DNA of 64,000 bases from the NCBI GenBank assembly GCA_947177685.1, contig CAMWVE010000003.1, forward strand, positions 62,001 to 126,000, written 5' to 3'. Positions 1-9,747 of this stretch are shown one piece after another; the first letter of the stretch is position 1, and each line of letters opens with the position of its first letter. Made by a program: the position numbers and the translations under genes. The DNA comes from an uncultured Porphyromonadaceae bacterium (GTDB lineage: Bacteria; Bacteroidota; Bacteroidia; Bacteroidales; Muribaculaceae). The notes below the pieces were generated by a model. It searched no databases and had not been told where the DNA came from. It was given only the letters and a program-made list of their open reading frames with translations.

Positions 1-639
<639 letters not shown>

Positions 640-676
640 TTAATTGATTACAAGTTGCTTTTGGCTTAATTTTCTG

Positions 677-684
677 CAAAAGTA
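677..684 (-). promoter_or_regulatory. Putative promoter -7 box for gapA
   Basis: On the minus strand this reads TACTTTTG, an exact match to the Bacteroidetes TAnnTTTG -7 element. It is correctly placed upstream of the gapA start at 624. No well-spaced -33 TTG was found. Confidence 0.55.
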
Positions 685-768
685 ATAATTTTTCTCCAAT
701 TATTTATCATGATTGGTGAAATTTTTCTTTAATTTTTACTAATAGGGCATTTTTTCAGAAATATTTGC

Positions 769-776
769 TATATTTG
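769..776 (+). promoter_or_regulatory. Putative promoter -7 box for the PHP phosphatase gene
   Basis: TATATTTG matches TAnnTTTG exactly and lies 30 nt before the ATG at 806, so the 5' UTR would be short. It could also drive the next gene at 1561, which follows after 8 nt. Confidence 0.55.
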
Positions 777-805
777 CGGTAAAATCAACTCTTTTTCCGG
801 TCATC

Positions 806-1552
806 ATGCTGTTCAATTTCTTTAAATCGAAGGACTCCGCGGAGTCAAAACTTTTCTACAAAACGGATATCCACTGCCACATAATGCCGGGGGTGGACCA
901 CGGCGCACAAACCGTCGAGGAGTCGCTTCAGCTCATCGAGGCTCAGCAGCGCTGGGGCATAGAGCAGATAATCCTCACCTCGCATGTGACAGACGACACC
1001 TTTGAGAACAATCCCGAAACGCTTGCCGAGGGGTTCCGCGTGCTCTCCGAAGGGGTGAAAGATGCCGGTAACCCCATAAAACTCGCTTATTCAGCCGAAT
1101 ACCGCATCGACACACTTTTCGTGAACCAGCTTGAGAACGGACTTATTGTTCCCATGCCTGACAACTACCTGCTGCTGGAGAACGCCTTCATTCAGGAGCC
1201 GATTGGACTGGACCGCCTGCTGTTCGACCTTAAGGTGAAGGGCTACAAGGTGATAATGGCGCACCCGGAACGTTTCCCCTATTACTACGGCAACCTCGAC
1301 CGATACAAGGAACTTCACGAAGCGGGCAACCGGTTCCAGATAAATCTGCTCAGTCTTGCAGGATTTTTCGGCAAAGATGCGAAAAAAACTGCCGAATGGA
1401 TTGTCAAGAACGGCATGGCTGATTTTCTGGGCAGCGACATGCACCATATCCGCCACGCCGAAACCATCGACAAGTATCTGCACTCCGGCGAATATCGCAA
1501 ACTGTTGCCGTGGCTGGAACGAACCGTTAAAAACGATATTTTCAAACTCTGA
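806..1552 (+). CDS. PHP-family protein-tyrosine phosphatase (CpsB/YwqE-like)
   Basis: 248 aa, close to the usual length of CpsB/CapC/YwqE metal-dependent tyrosine phosphatases. The PHP metal-binding motifs are visible: DIHCHIMPGVDHGA (residues 21-34), an ENAFI segment near the middle, MAHPERF and the C-terminal FLGSDMHH. Family members dephosphorylate BY-kinases that control exopolysaccharide chain length. No polysaccharide polymerase or BY-kinase gene is adjacent, so the substrate here is unknown. It is probably co-transcribed with the cysteine desulfidase-type gene downstream (8-nt gap). Cytoplasmic; no signal peptide seen. Confidence 0.88.
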   Translation: MLFNFFKSKDSAESKLFYKTDIHCHIMPGVDHGAQTVEESLQLIEAQQRWGIEQIILTSHVTDDTFENNPETLAEGFRVLSEGVKDAGNPIKLAYSAEYRIDTLFVNQLENGLIVPMPDNYLLLENAFIQEPIGLDRLLFDLKVKGYKVIMAHPERFPYYYGNLDRYKELHEAGNRFQINLLSLAGFFGKDAKKTAEWIVKNGMADFLGSDMHHIRHAETIDKYLHSGEYRKLLPWLERTVKNDIFKL

Positions 1553-1560
1553 CATCAATC

Positions 1561-2856
1561 ATGAACGAAGCTGAACGCCTCGAAATAATAGCCCTGATGC
1601 AGCGCGAGGTGGTCCCTGCCATGGGATGCACCGAACCGATAGCGGTGGCTCTCTGCGTGGCGCGTGCCGCCGAAATCCTCGGCGAACGCCCCGGGAACAT
1701 AACCGTTGACCTCAGCGCCAACATACTCAAGAACGCCATGGGTGTCGGTATTCCCGGCACCGGCATGACTGGACTTCCGGTTGCCATAGCTCTTGGCGCC
1801 ATCATCGGCAAAAGCAGCTACCGGCTCGAGGTGTTGCGCGATGTCACACCCGAAGCGGTTGCCGAAGCCCGGTCAATGATTGCTGAAAAGCGGATTGAAA
1901 TAAGGCTGAAAAAAGGTATTACCGAGAAACTCTACATTGAGGCGACGCTTGCTGCCGGCGGTCACACTGCCCGCGTAATCATTGCCGGCGGTCACACCTC
2001 GATTGTCTACGAGGAGAGTGACGGTGCATCTCTGCTTGACCGGCGCAGCCAAGTCACCGAGCAGACCGAGGGTGAAACGGTAGACCTCACACTGCGTAAG
2101 GTGTGGGATTTCGCCACCACCGCCCCGCTGAGCGAGTTGCGGTTCATACTGGAGGCGCGGCGCCTGAACAAGTCGATAGCCGAGCAGTCGTTCGCCGGAC
2201 ACTTCGGTCATGCCGTAGGTCGCACGCTCCAAAGCGAGCGTCAGCGCTCCATGATGGGCGACTCCCCCTTCTCGCGGATCCTCTCCTACACATCTGCCGC
2301 CTGCGACGCCCGCATGGCAGGAGCTGCCATTCCGGTGATGAGCAACAGCGGCAGCGGCAATCAGGGGATAGCAGCCACACTCCCCGTGGTGGTCTATGCC
2401 GAGGAAATTTTTGCCTCGGAGGAGCAGACCACACGCGCACTGATTCTGAGCCACCTGACGGTGATTTACATAAAGCAGAGTCTGGGACGCCTGTCGGCAC
2501 TTTGCGGTTGCGTGGTAGCAGCCACCGGCTCGGCATGCGGACTGTGTTACCTGATGGGGGGCGACTACGAACGTGTGGCAGCCACCACGAAAAACATGAT
2601 AGCCAACCTCACCGGCATGATATGTGACGGAGCCAAACCGAGCTGCTCCATGAAGGTGACGAGCGGCGTTTCGACCGCCATGATTTCTGCCATGATGGCA
2701 ATGGAGGGTCACTGCGTGACCTCGGTGGAGGGCATCATTGACGACGATGTAGACAAATCAATCCACAATCTCACCTCCATAGGTCACGACGGCATGAATG
2801 AGACTGACCGCCTCATTCTGAAAATTATGACTGAGAAACAATCGGTTACTCCTTGA
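1561..2856 (+). CDS. L-cysteine desulfidase / UPF0597 (CyuA, serine dehydratase alpha-like) family protein
   Basis: 431 aa. The N-terminal MGCTEPIAVAL segment and the C-terminal Cys-containing blocks (SACGLCYLMGG and MICDGAKPSCSMKV) are the hallmarks of the UPF0597/CyuA family. These are oxygen-labile [4Fe-4S] enzymes that break L-cysteine into pyruvate, ammonia and sulfide, and they are related to the L-serine dehydratase alpha chain. The cluster-ligand Cys residues appear retained. The 3' end overlaps the convergent esterase gene by 11 bp. Substrate (Cys versus Ser) cannot be fixed from sequence; the nearby Cys/Met PLP enzyme at 3684 suggests sulfur amino acid metabolism, which is inference. 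Confidence 0.85.
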   Translation: MNEAERLEIIALMQREVVPAMGCTEPIAVALCVARAAEILGERPGNITVDLSANILKNAMGVGIPGTGMTGLPVAIALGAIIGKSSYRLEVLRDVTPEAVAEARSMIAEKRIEIRLKKGITEKLYIEATLAAGGHTARVIIAGGHTSIVYEESDGASLLDRRSQVTEQTEGETVDLTLRKVWDFATTAPLSELRFILEARRLNKSIAEQSFAGHFGHAVGRTLQSERQRSMMGDSPFSRILSYTSAACDARMAGAAIPVMSNSGSGNQGIAATLPVVVYAEEIFASEEQTTRALILSHLTVIYIKQSLGRLSALCGCVVAATGSACGLCYLMGGDYERVAATTKNMIANLTGMICDGAKPSCSMKVTSGVSTAMISAMMAMEGHCVTSVEGIIDDDVDKSIHNLTSIGHDGMNETDRLILKIMTEKQSVTP

Positions 2857-3676
2857 TAAACGCCTCGTTGAAGAAAAGGAGGTGATAGAGAACCGAGTTA
2901 CGCCAGTATTGGATGGTGTGCTTGCCGGGACGGACAATGTAGTCGTGATCGATGCCGTTCTTGTCCAGTTCCTTGTGCAGGTTGTTGTTTACTTCTGCGA
3001 AGAAATCATCCTTGCCGCAGTCAAACAGAATGTTCTGCTCGCCGTTCTTCAATCCGGGCACCAGATTGATTACGGTGTGCTGCTCCCAAACTTCAGGATT
3101 CTCAGCCTTGGTGCCGAGGCGTTTTGCCATTTTCCAGTTTTTGGGGAACGGACGGATGTCGACACCGCCGCTCATGCTTGCCACGCTCTTGAACACGTCG
3201 GGGTGACGCAGTCCGAGCCACAACGCACCGTGTCCACCCATGCTCAGCCCGGAGATGGCACGCTTGTCAGCCGATGGTATGGTGGGGTAAGTGGCATCGA
3301 TGTAGGGAACAAGGTCGTTGATGAAGAAAGACTCCATCTGCATGGAGGGGTCAACCGGAGAATCCCAGTACCATGAGTCGCGTCCGTCAGGCATCACCAG
3401 AATCATGCCGTACTGATTGGCGGCATCCTTTATGCGGGGCATACGTTCTATGTAAGTCTTGTAGTCACCGCTGTAGCCGTTGAGCAGATAAACGGTGGGG
3501 AATTTCGCCTCAGGGTCAGTCAGCGCTGCGTCAGGGAGATAGACTGTCACCTTCATCGGTGTGGCGAGATTCTTTGTCTGAACCAGTGCGGTGTCGACGT
3601 TGGTGGTGAAACGTTCTGCCGCGCATGCGGTCAGTATGCTCACCATGAGAAGCAGTGATAGGATCAGTTTTTTCAT
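2846..3676 (-). CDS. Esterase family lipoprotein (alpha/beta hydrolase, EstA/antigen-85-like)
   Basis: 276 aa with an N-terminal lipoprotein signal ending in LTAC (lipidated Cys18). The nucleophile elbow GLSMGGHGA places the catalytic Ser at about residue 145. A likely acid lies in FDCGKDDFF and the catalytic His in RPGKHTIQYW, so the triad looks complete. The family covers acetyl-ester, feruloyl-ester and S-formylglutathione hydrolases. The lipid anchor points to an envelope enzyme, probably releasing acyl groups from glycans or small esters; the true substrate is unknown. It is the third gene of the leftward tsaB unit (7 nt after the PLP enzyme) and overlaps the convergent cysteine desulfidase gene by 11 bp. 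Confidence 0.85.
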   Translation of the reverse strand: MKKLILSLLLMVSILTACAAERFTTNVDTALVQTKNLATPMKVTVYLPDAALTDPEAKFPTVYLLNGYSGDYKTYIERMPRIKDAANQYGMILVMPDGRDSWYWDSPVDPSMQMESFFINDLVPYIDATYPTIPSADKRAISGLSMGGHGALWLGLRHPDVFKSVASMSGGVDIRPFPKNWKMAKRLGTKAENPEVWEQHTVINLVPGLKNGEQNILFDCGKDDFFAEVNNNLHKELDKNGIDHDYIVRPGKHTIQYWRNSVLYHLLFFNEAFIKE

Positions 3677-3683
3677 TGTGTTA

Positions 3684-4856
3684 TTAATTTAGGGCTTGTG
3701 ATATGTCATTGAAAATGTCGTCGACATCCTCCAGACCCACTGACAGGCGTATGGTGGTGTCCTTGACGTCCATGGCTTTACGCTGCTCCGGTGTGAACGG
3801 ACCGAAGATGGTCGATGCCGGATGTATGGCAAGCGTTTTATTATCGAAAAGATTGGTGGCGCGCTTCACTAACTGAAGTTTGTTCAGGAAGTCGTAGCAT
3901 GCCTGCTCGCTCTCCAGATCAATGGTCATCATGGCGCCGGCAGTGCCGCCGTACTGCTTGACCATCAGCTTATTGTACGGATTATCTTCAAATCCGGTGT
4001 AGTTCACCTCCTTAATCTGAGGCAGGGTGCGCAGCTTGCGGGCGAGCGCGGCGGTGTTGGCTGATTGCAGCGCGTAGCGGGCTGCAAGATTCTCCAGTCC
4101 GAGAGTCTGCATGTAAGCCACATGCGGGGTCATGTAAGCCCCGAAGTTCATCAGAGTGTCGCGGCGCAGACGTTCGTCGAAATTCTTAACAGTGCCATAG
4201 TCGATAATCAGACCGCCGATGGTTGTGGCACCACCTGAGATATATTTTGTGCTTGAGACCACCTCAATGTCCACGCCGAGCGCATGCGCGTCGAACTCGG
4301 TGAACGGTATGGCAGTGGTGTCAGCCACAAGTGGCGCTCCGCAGGCGTGTGCCACGCGGGCAAGCATGGCCACGTCAGCAACCTCAAGCTGAGGATTAGT
4401 CAGAATCTCAAAGAAGAGGGCGCAGGTATCGGCGTCAACAGCCTCCGTCACCTGCTTCTCGTCCAGAAGGTCTACCGCACGACATTCCACGCCGAAGCGT
4501 GCCATGGTCCGGCTCAGCAGGGCGAAGGTGTTGCCGAACAGATGGCGTGAGGTCACTATGTTCTTACCTGCCGAGGCAAGGGTCAGCACAACGTTGCTGA
4601 TAGCTGCCATTCCGGAGTTGACCGCCACCACATCACGGGCGCCGGTCAGCGCTTTCACACGGTTCTCGAAATGGATAACTGTTGGGTTAGTGATTCTTGA
4701 ATAGTCCGGTTCGTTGATGCGTCCGCAGAAGGCGTCAGCCATTACGGCGGCGTTGTCGAACTCATAGGCATCGGTGTGATATACCGGCATGGCAATCGCC
4801 CCGTAGGCATCGCGGTGAGGGAATGGCGACTGTATGGCAATGGTTGATTTTTTCAT
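3684..4856 (-). CDS. PLP-dependent Cys/Met metabolism enzyme (gamma-synthase/gamma-lyase family)
   Basis: 390 aa fold-type I aminotransferase-like enzyme of the cystathionine gamma-synthase / methionine gamma-lyase / O-acetylhomoserine sulfhydrylase family. The Schiff-base lysine is K204 in SSTKYISGGAT, preceded by the substrate and phosphate-binding elements DYSRITNPTV and NSGMAAISN. It catalyses a gamma-elimination or gamma-replacement on homoserine-derived or sulfur amino acids; the exact reaction cannot be assigned. Its ATG overlaps the tsaB stop by one base (TAATG), so translation is probably coupled to tsaB, although the functions look unrelated. Confidence 0.9.
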   Translation of the reverse strand: MKKSTIAIQSPFPHRDAYGAIAMPVYHTDAYEFDNAAVMADAFCGRINEPDYSRITNPTVIHFENRVKALTGARDVVAVNSGMAAISNVVLTLASAGKNIVTSRHLFGNTFALLSRTMARFGVECRAVDLLDEKQVTEAVDADTCALFFEILTNPQLEVADVAMLARVAHACGAPLVADTTAIPFTEFDAHALGVDIEVVSSTKYISGGATTIGGLIIDYGTVKNFDERLRRDTLMNFGAYMTPHVAYMQTLGLENLAARYALQSANTAALARKLRTLPQIKEVNYTGFEDNPYNKLMVKQYGGTAGAMMTIDLESEQACYDFLNKLQLVKRATNLFDNKTLAIHPASTIFGPFTPEQRKAMDVKDTTIRLSVGLEDVDDIFNDISQALN

Positions 4857-5560
4857 TATGAAAGTTTTTTAAGCAGCGGACTTGTTGATTTTACCGCCTG
4901 ATATTCTTTAAGATATTCGGGTACGCTATAGGCAAGGTCGAGGAAATCGCGCCGGGCGAACGCCTGCTCGGCAAGAGGAGTCATGTCAGCTGCCAGCGGC
5001 ACGATGTCATCGATGAACCGTGCATTCGGGTGGGTTATGACCGCTTTGGCTTTCTCGGCTCCGTCGCCGAAAAAGAGTACGGTGCCGCTGTCGAGCCACT
5101 CCTTGTAGCCGTCAGGCTCCAGAATCAGCGGCACAGGCTTCAGCAGCGGGTTCAACCCCAGATCATAGACGGCGGTGTAGACCTCCATGCGGCGGGCATC
5201 GATCATGGGAGCATAGACCATGTCAGGTTCCACGTCAGGCAGAAACATGACGTGGGTAGCCATGATTTTCAGCGTGGGTATGCCAATCAGAGGCAGGTCG
5301 AGCGCATAAGCCAGTCCCTTAGCCTCGGAGAGCCCTATGCGGAGACCGGTGTAGCTTCCGGGACCGATGCTGACCGCTACCGCCTCCGGCTCCAACTCAT
5401 GGTCACGCGCGTAGTCCAGACAATCCTTGATGAATCCGCTGAGCAACGTGGCATGGTTCTGACCCGAAAAACTTTCGCGGTGAACCAGCACCATCCCTTC
5501 GGCACTGAGGGCGGCGGAGCAGACCTTCGTCGAGGTCTCTATGTTGATGATGACAGCCAT
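4856..5560 (-). CDS. tsaB: tRNA threonylcarbamoyladenosine biosynthesis protein TsaB
   Basis: 234 aa ASKHA-fold protein. The N-terminal IINIETSTKVCSAAL segment and the block SIGPGSYTGLRIGLSEAKGL are diagnostic for TsaB, the partner of TsaD/TsaE that makes t6A37 on ANN-decoding tRNAs. Length is normal for the family. First gene of a three-gene leftward unit with the PLP enzyme and esterase. A minus-strand TAAATTTG box at 5599-5606 supplies a plausible promoter, divergent from the yicC promoter. Confidence 0.95.
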   Translation of the reverse strand: MAVIINIETSTKVCSAALSAEGMVLVHRESFSGQNHATLLSGFIKDCLDYARDHELEPEAVAVSIGPGSYTGLRIGLSEAKGLAYALDLPLIGIPTLKIMATHVMFLPDVEPDMVYAPMIDARRMEVYTAVYDLGLNPLLKPVPLILEPDGYKEWLDSGTVLFFGDGAEKAKAVITHPNARFIDDIVPLAADMTPLAEQAFARRDFLDLAYSVPEYLKEYQAVKSTSPLLKKLS

Positions 5561-5598
5561 AAACGATTTAATTAAGTGTCATTTTAAAATATTCCGTG

Positions 5599-5606
5599 CA
5601 AATTTA
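5599..5606 (-). promoter_or_regulatory. Putative promoter -7 box for the tsaB operon
   Basis: Reads TAAATTTG on the minus strand, an exact match to TAnnTTTG, 39 nt upstream of the tsaB ATG at 5560. It forms a divergent pair with the yicC box at 5629-5636. Confidence 0.55.
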
Positions 5607-5628
5607 CGGAAATTTCCCGCTAATTGTT

Positions 5629-5636
5629 TAAATTTG
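5629..5636 (+). promoter_or_regulatory. Putative promoter -7 box for the yicC-gmk-nadD run
   Basis: TAAATTTG, an exact match to the Bacteroidetes -7 consensus, 22 nt before the yicC ATG at 5659. Confidence 0.55.
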
Positions 5637-5658
5637 CAAAAAATAAATTCACCTGACG

Positions 5659-6534
5659 ATGCTATTATCTATGACAGGCTTCGGCAAAGCTGTTGTCGAG
5701 GCGCCATCCAAAAAATTCACAGTCGAGATAAAATCTCTCAATTCCAAGCAGCTTGACCTCTCGACACGCATACCATCAAACTACCGTGACAAAGAGCTTG
5801 AAATACGCGGACTGATTGCCGCACAGCTTGAGCGCGGCAAGGTCGACCTCTCCATCATGGTCGAAACATCCGGCTACAATGATGTTGCGACGCTGAACAT
5901 GGAGGCGCTGGCGGCATACAAAAGTCAGATTGAGCTGATGTCGCAGAAGCTGTCGCTGCCCCTCCCCGGCGATTGGTATGCCACGCTGCTGCGTCTGCCC
6001 GACGTGATGAAAACCGAAACTGCCACGGAGGCATCAGAGGAGGAAGTGAAAGCGCTCATGACAGCCGTCAGCGATGCCGCAGCGGAACTGATGCAGTTCC
6101 GCCGCAAGGAAGGTCGCAAGCTCGAGGAGTTCTTCGACGTCAGGCTGCACCGCATCCGGGAACTGCTCGACGAGGTGCCGCGCTATGAAACTGAGCGTAT
6201 TGTGAAGATTCGCGCCCGGATAGAGGAGCAGCTCGGCAAAATCAACAAGGTGGACTATGACCGTTCGCGGCTCGAACAGGAGATGATCTACTACATAGAG
6301 AAACTCGATATAAACGAGGAGAAACAGCGCCTTGCACAACACATCGACTACTTCTTCGAAACCATGGAAAGCGGTCGCGGACAGGGCAAGAAACTCGGTT
6401 TCATAGCTCAGGAAATGGGACGTGAAATCAACACATTAGGCTCAAAATCGAACCACGCTGAAATGCAGATTATTGTGGTGAAGATGAAGGACGAGCTGGA
6501 ACAGATAAAGGAGCAGGTCCTCAATGTAATGTAA
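5659..6534 (+). CDS. yicC: YicC/YloC family endoribonuclease
   Basis: 291 aa. The N-terminus MLLSMTGFGKA and the C-terminal block QEMGREINTLGSKSNHAE are the signatures of the YicC/YloC family (N-terminal YicC domain, C-terminal DUF1732). E. coli YicC is an endoribonuclease that promotes decay of the sRNA RyhB; the role in Bacteroidetes is not established. The ATG at 5659 starts directly with the conserved motif. First gene of a run with gmk (39-nt gap) and nadD, an arrangement seen widely in bacteria. Confidence 0.93.
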   Translation: MLLSMTGFGKAVVEAPSKKFTVEIKSLNSKQLDLSTRIPSNYRDKELEIRGLIAAQLERGKVDLSIMVETSGYNDVATLNMEALAAYKSQIELMSQKLSLPLPGDWYATLLRLPDVMKTETATEASEEEVKALMTAVSDAAAELMQFRRKEGRKLEEFFDVRLHRIRELLDEVPRYETERIVKIRARIEEQLGKINKVDYDRSRLEQEMIYYIEKLDINEEKQRLAQHIDYFFETMESGRGQGKKLGFIAQEMGREINTLGSKSNHAEMQIIVVKMKDELEQIKEQVLNVM

Positions 6535-6573
6535 TTCGGAGTACTCCGGGTACTCCGAAAAAACCAATAAAAA

Positions 6574-7143
6574 ATGGAAGGAAAAGTCATAATAATATCG
6601 GCACCATCGGGGTGCGGCAAAAGCACCATCATCAAAGCGTTGGAAGATAGGGGAAACGTCAAACTGGAGTTTTCCGTGTCAGCCACCAACCGTGCGCCAC
6701 GTCAGGGCGAGGTCGACGGCGTCAACTATCACTTCCTCACCACCGAGCAGTTTCACGACCTGATTGCGCAGAACGCATTCGTGGAATATGAGGAGGTCTA
6801 TCCCGGACGTTTCTACGGCACTCTCCGCTCCGAGGTGGAGAATCGCTGCGCCGCGGGCAGCAACGTCATCCTCGACATCGATGTCAAGGGGGGCGTTAAC
6901 GTGGCGCGCATGTTCGGCGAAAAAGCTGTCAGCATCTTCATCATGCCGCCGAGCATCGAGGAGCTGCGCCACCGTCTGGAAAACCGAGCCACCGATGCCC
7001 CGGAAATGATTGCCGAACGTGTGGGCAAGGCGGAGTACGAAATTTCGTTCGCCCCGCAGTATGACCACCGCGTCATCAACGACAACCTTGACAAAGCAGT
7101 GGAGCAGACTGAGAAAATAATTCTTGACTTCATAAACAAATAA
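6574..7143 (+). CDS. gmk: Guanylate kinase
   Basis: 189 aa, normal length. P-loop SAPSGCGKST at residues 9-18, then SVSATNRAPRQGEVDGVNYHF (GMP-binding region) and the lid segment ENRATDAPEMIAERV. It phosphorylates GMP to GDP with ATP in the cytoplasm, feeding GTP and dGTP synthesis. It sits between yicC and nadD with 8 nt to the next start, so co-transcription is likely. Confidence 0.97.
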   Translation: MEGKVIIISAPSGCGKSTIIKALEDRGNVKLEFSVSATNRAPRQGEVDGVNYHFLTTEQFHDLIAQNAFVEYEEVYPGRFYGTLRSEVENRCAAGSNVILDIDVKGGVNVARMFGEKAVSIFIMPPSIEELRHRLENRATDAPEMIAERVGKAEYEISFAPQYDHRVINDNLDKAVEQTEKIILDFINK

Positions 7144-7151
7144 CCACCCAA

Positions 7152-7766
7152 ATGGAGGAGCCGAAAAAAAGAATAGGTATTTTCGGAGGGTCGTTCAACC
7201 CCATCCACCGCGGACATCTGATGCTCACGCAGTGGCTGCTCCATGAAATGTCGTTTGACCAGATATGGTTTGTGGTCTCACCCTCCAACCCGCTGAAACA
7301 CTCCGCCGACATGCTGCCCGAACAGCAACGGCTGGAAATGGTGAAATTAGCGCTGAACGGTCATCCCCGGCTTGTTGCCTGCGACGTGGAGTTCGACATG
7401 CCGCGTCCGTCATACACCATAGCCACTCTGCGTGAACTGTCGAGTCGGCATCCGGACTGCGACTTCACGCTCATCATAGGCGCCGACAACTGGGAGGTCA
7501 TCGACCACTGGCGCGCCGCTGACGAAATCATCCGTGACTACGGCATTGTGATTTATCCCCGACCGGGAGCCACCGTCAATGCCGACACGCTGCCGCCCGG
7601 CGTCACCCTCTGCCACGCTCCGGTCGTAGCCGTCTCGTCGACCATGCTGCGCAACCTCATTCCGCAGTGGGGACCGCTCGACTATTTCCTTACTCCCGAA
7701 GTAAGCGATTACATTGTAAACAACAAACTCTATAATTATGGAAACACCCTCAATCGTCAACACTAA
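7152..7766 (+). CDS. nadD: Nicotinate-nucleotide adenylyltransferase
   Basis: 204 aa nucleotidyltransferase. GIFGGSFNPIHRGH (residues 9-22) carries the (H/T)xGH motif at 19-22, and VSSTMLRN matches the C-terminal ISSTxIR motif. It converts nicotinate mononucleotide and ATP to deamido-NAD in NAD biosynthesis. Its 3' end overlaps the following DUF5063 gene by 29 nt, indicating translational coupling. Confidence 0.96.
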   Translation: MEEPKKRIGIFGGSFNPIHRGHLMLTQWLLHEMSFDQIWFVVSPSNPLKHSADMLPEQQRLEMVKLALNGHPRLVACDVEFDMPRPSYTIATLRELSSRHPDCDFTLIIGADNWEVIDHWRAADEIIRDYGIVIYPRPGATVNADTLPPGVTLCHAPVVAVSSTMLRNLIPQWGPLDYFLTPEVSDYIVNNKLYNYGNTLNRQH

Positions 7767-8262
7767 CTCCATAGCCTTCATAGGGCTGTGCAACGAATAT
7801 TGCTCCACACTGGAAAACGCCCGCGAATCAACCCGCGAGGAGCTTGTGGAACGGATGCTCAACCTGCTTCCGCGCATGTACATTGCAGCCACTGACCTGA
7901 AAGTGAACATGATAGAACCTGAGGAACCGTACATCGAGGGGAGTCTGGACGAGGACTATTACGAGGCTATCCGCCGCAACGTGGAAAACCTCTTGGGTCC
8001 TGACGACATATATCTGGAAGTGTTCGAAGAGGATATGAAATACTCTGACACTCCGGTGTCAGCATCGATCTCGGAGAGTCTTGCCGACATTTTTCAGGTA
8101 ACGTTCAACTTCATCAGCATGGTCAAGGATGCGCCTGACGAAATCGTAGGGCTGGGACTGATAGCCGTGCGCGATGAGTTCCGCGAATACTGGGGTGCCA
8201 CACTCTGCAACGTGCTCCGTGCGCTGCATAATCTCCGATACCGGTTCAACGACCTTGACTGA
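7738..8262 (+). CDS. DUF5063 domain-containing protein
   Basis: 174 aa, acidic and predicted helical, without signal peptide or membrane segments. The pattern of NEYC near the N-terminus, an EPYIEGSLDEDYYEAI middle and DIYLEVFEEDM resembles the Bacteroidetes DUF5063 family. Function unknown. The ATG lies 29 nt inside nadD, which makes a real coding gene very likely; the first residues METPSIVNTNS are less conserved-looking than the rest, so a later start is possible. Confidence 0.8.
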   Translation: METPSIVNTNSIAFIGLCNEYCSTLENARESTREELVERMLNLLPRMYIAATDLKVNMIEPEEPYIEGSLDEDYYEAIRRNVENLLGPDDIYLEVFEEDMKYSDTPVSASISESLADIFQVTFNFISMVKDAPDEIVGLGLIAVRDEFREYWGATLCNVLRALHNLRYRFNDLD

Positions 8263-8298
8263 GACAATAAATAATATAATCATTACATAAATACTCCC

Positions 8299-9747
8299 AT
8301 GAAGAAACTTGCTTTAACCCTTTGCCTCGGCATGACCCTTTCGTGCTGGGCAGCCTCACCCAAACTGGAAATCTACAGCGGAGAAACCGACACCGTCTTT
8401 TCTCCCTCGCACTATGTGATTGCCGTGACCGAACCGGGCTGCGACGCCACCATCAACGGTGAGAAAATTCACGTTTACAAAACCGGCTCGTTCGGCACCA
8501 AGCTCAACCTCAAACCGGGCAAGAACAGCATCAACGTGAAAGTGACCGACGGCAAGAAAAAAGCTGAAAAGAAATTTTTCGTGTTCTACAATCCCGATGG
8601 CAAGCCTGCCGTCAAGGAAGAGCTTCCCCCGGTGACTCAGCCGCTGATGCACCCGCTCGACATAACCACACTGCCCGGCGCCTATCTGCAGAACGGCAAC
8701 GGTGACGACCGTCTGGGCGGTTCTAAAATGGGATTCCTCGTGGAGGATATTCCCATGACTGCCGTAGGCGAGACCGAGAACCTCTATAAAGTACAGCTCT
8801 CTGACAACCGCTATGCCTATCTTCCCAAAGAATATGCCCAGCAAGGTGGCGAAGGACGCGCAACCGTCAACTCCGGTTCGTGGAGCATCATGAACATAGG
8901 CGACACTGACCGCGTGACCGTGGCTCTCCCCCGCCGGGTACCTTATTACTATGTTACCGAACTTGAACCCTCGGTGCTGAAAGTGTCGCTGTTCGGCGTC
9001 ACAAACAATTCCAACTGGATTACCCAGCGCAACGAGCCGGGCATGATTGACTATGTGGATTTCGCGCAGGATGAGAGCGATGTGCTCACCGTCATTCTCC
9101 ATCTGAAGGAGAAATACCAGTGGGGCTTCACCGTGGGCTATCAGGGCAACAACATCGTCATTGACGTGCGCCACCGTCCGCAGTCGCTCGCGCTCAAGGA
9201 TCTCACAATTGGCGTGGATGCCGGTCACGGCGAGAAATATTCAGGTGCCGTGTCGCCCTCAGGTCTGAAAGAGAAGGACGCGAACCTCGACATTGTCCTC
9301 AAAATTGCCGCAATGCTTGAGAAAGAAGGTGCAAAAGTGGTTCTTAGCCGTCCGGATGACTCAAACGTGAGCATGACCGAGCGCAAGAGAATCTTCCGCG
9401 AAGCAGGCGTAGACCTGATGGTGTCAGTACACAACAACGCCTCAGGTAACCCTCTGGAACCGATGGGCACCAGCGTTTACTACAAGCACATCTGCAACCG
9501 TCCGCTCGCCAAGGCTCTCCACACTTCAATGCTGTCACTGGGTGTGGCTGACTTCGGTCTGACCGGCAACTTCAACTTCTCGCTCAACGGTCCGACCGAC
9601 TATCCCAACGCCCTTGTCGAAGGTCTGTTCATGTCGTCACTCCCTGAGGAGGAGATGCTCGCTGACCCCGATTTCCGCACCAAAATGGCTGAAAAAGTTG
9701 TCGAAGGGCTCAAAAACTACCTCAAGGAGGTTGAAAAATCACTCTGA
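8299..9747 (+). CDS. N-acetylmuramoyl-L-alanine amidase (Amidase_3) with N-terminal extension
   Basis: 482 aa secreted protein: hydrophobic leader ([18 protein letters not shown]), a roughly 280-residue N-terminal region with beta-rich modules, then an Amidase_3 catalytic domain from about residue 305. Zinc-site motifs are present: [12 protein letters not shown] (His), [10 protein letters not shown] (Glu) and MVSVHNNAS (His). It cleaves the amide bond between MurNAc and the stem peptide during cell separation or wall turnover. The N-terminal part likely targets septal or wall sites; its fold is not recognised. The stop overlaps the thyA ATG by one base. Confidence 0.9.
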   Translation: MKKLALTLCLGMTLSCWAASPKLEIYSGETDTVFSPSHYVIAVTEPGCDATINGEKIHVYKTGSFGTKLNLKPGKNSINVKVTDGKKKAEKKFFVFYNPDGKPAVKEELPPVTQPLMHPLDITTLPGAYLQNGNGDDRLGGSKMGFLVEDIPMTAVGETENLYKVQLSDNRYAYLPKEYAQQGGEGRATVNSGSWSIMNIGDTDRVTVALPRRVPYYYVTELEPSVLKVSLFGVTNNSNWITQRNEPGMIDYVDFAQDESDVLTVILHLKEKYQWGFTVGYQGNNIVIDVRHRPQSLALKDLTIGVDAGHGEKYSGAVSPSGLKEKDANLDIVLKIAAMLEKEGAKVVLSRPDDSNVSMTERKRIFREAGVDLMVSVHNNASGNPLEPMGTSVYYKHICNRPLAKALHTSMLSLGVADFGLTGNFNFSLNGPTDYPNALVEGLFMSSLPEEEMLADPDFRTKMAEKVVEGLKNYLKEVEKSL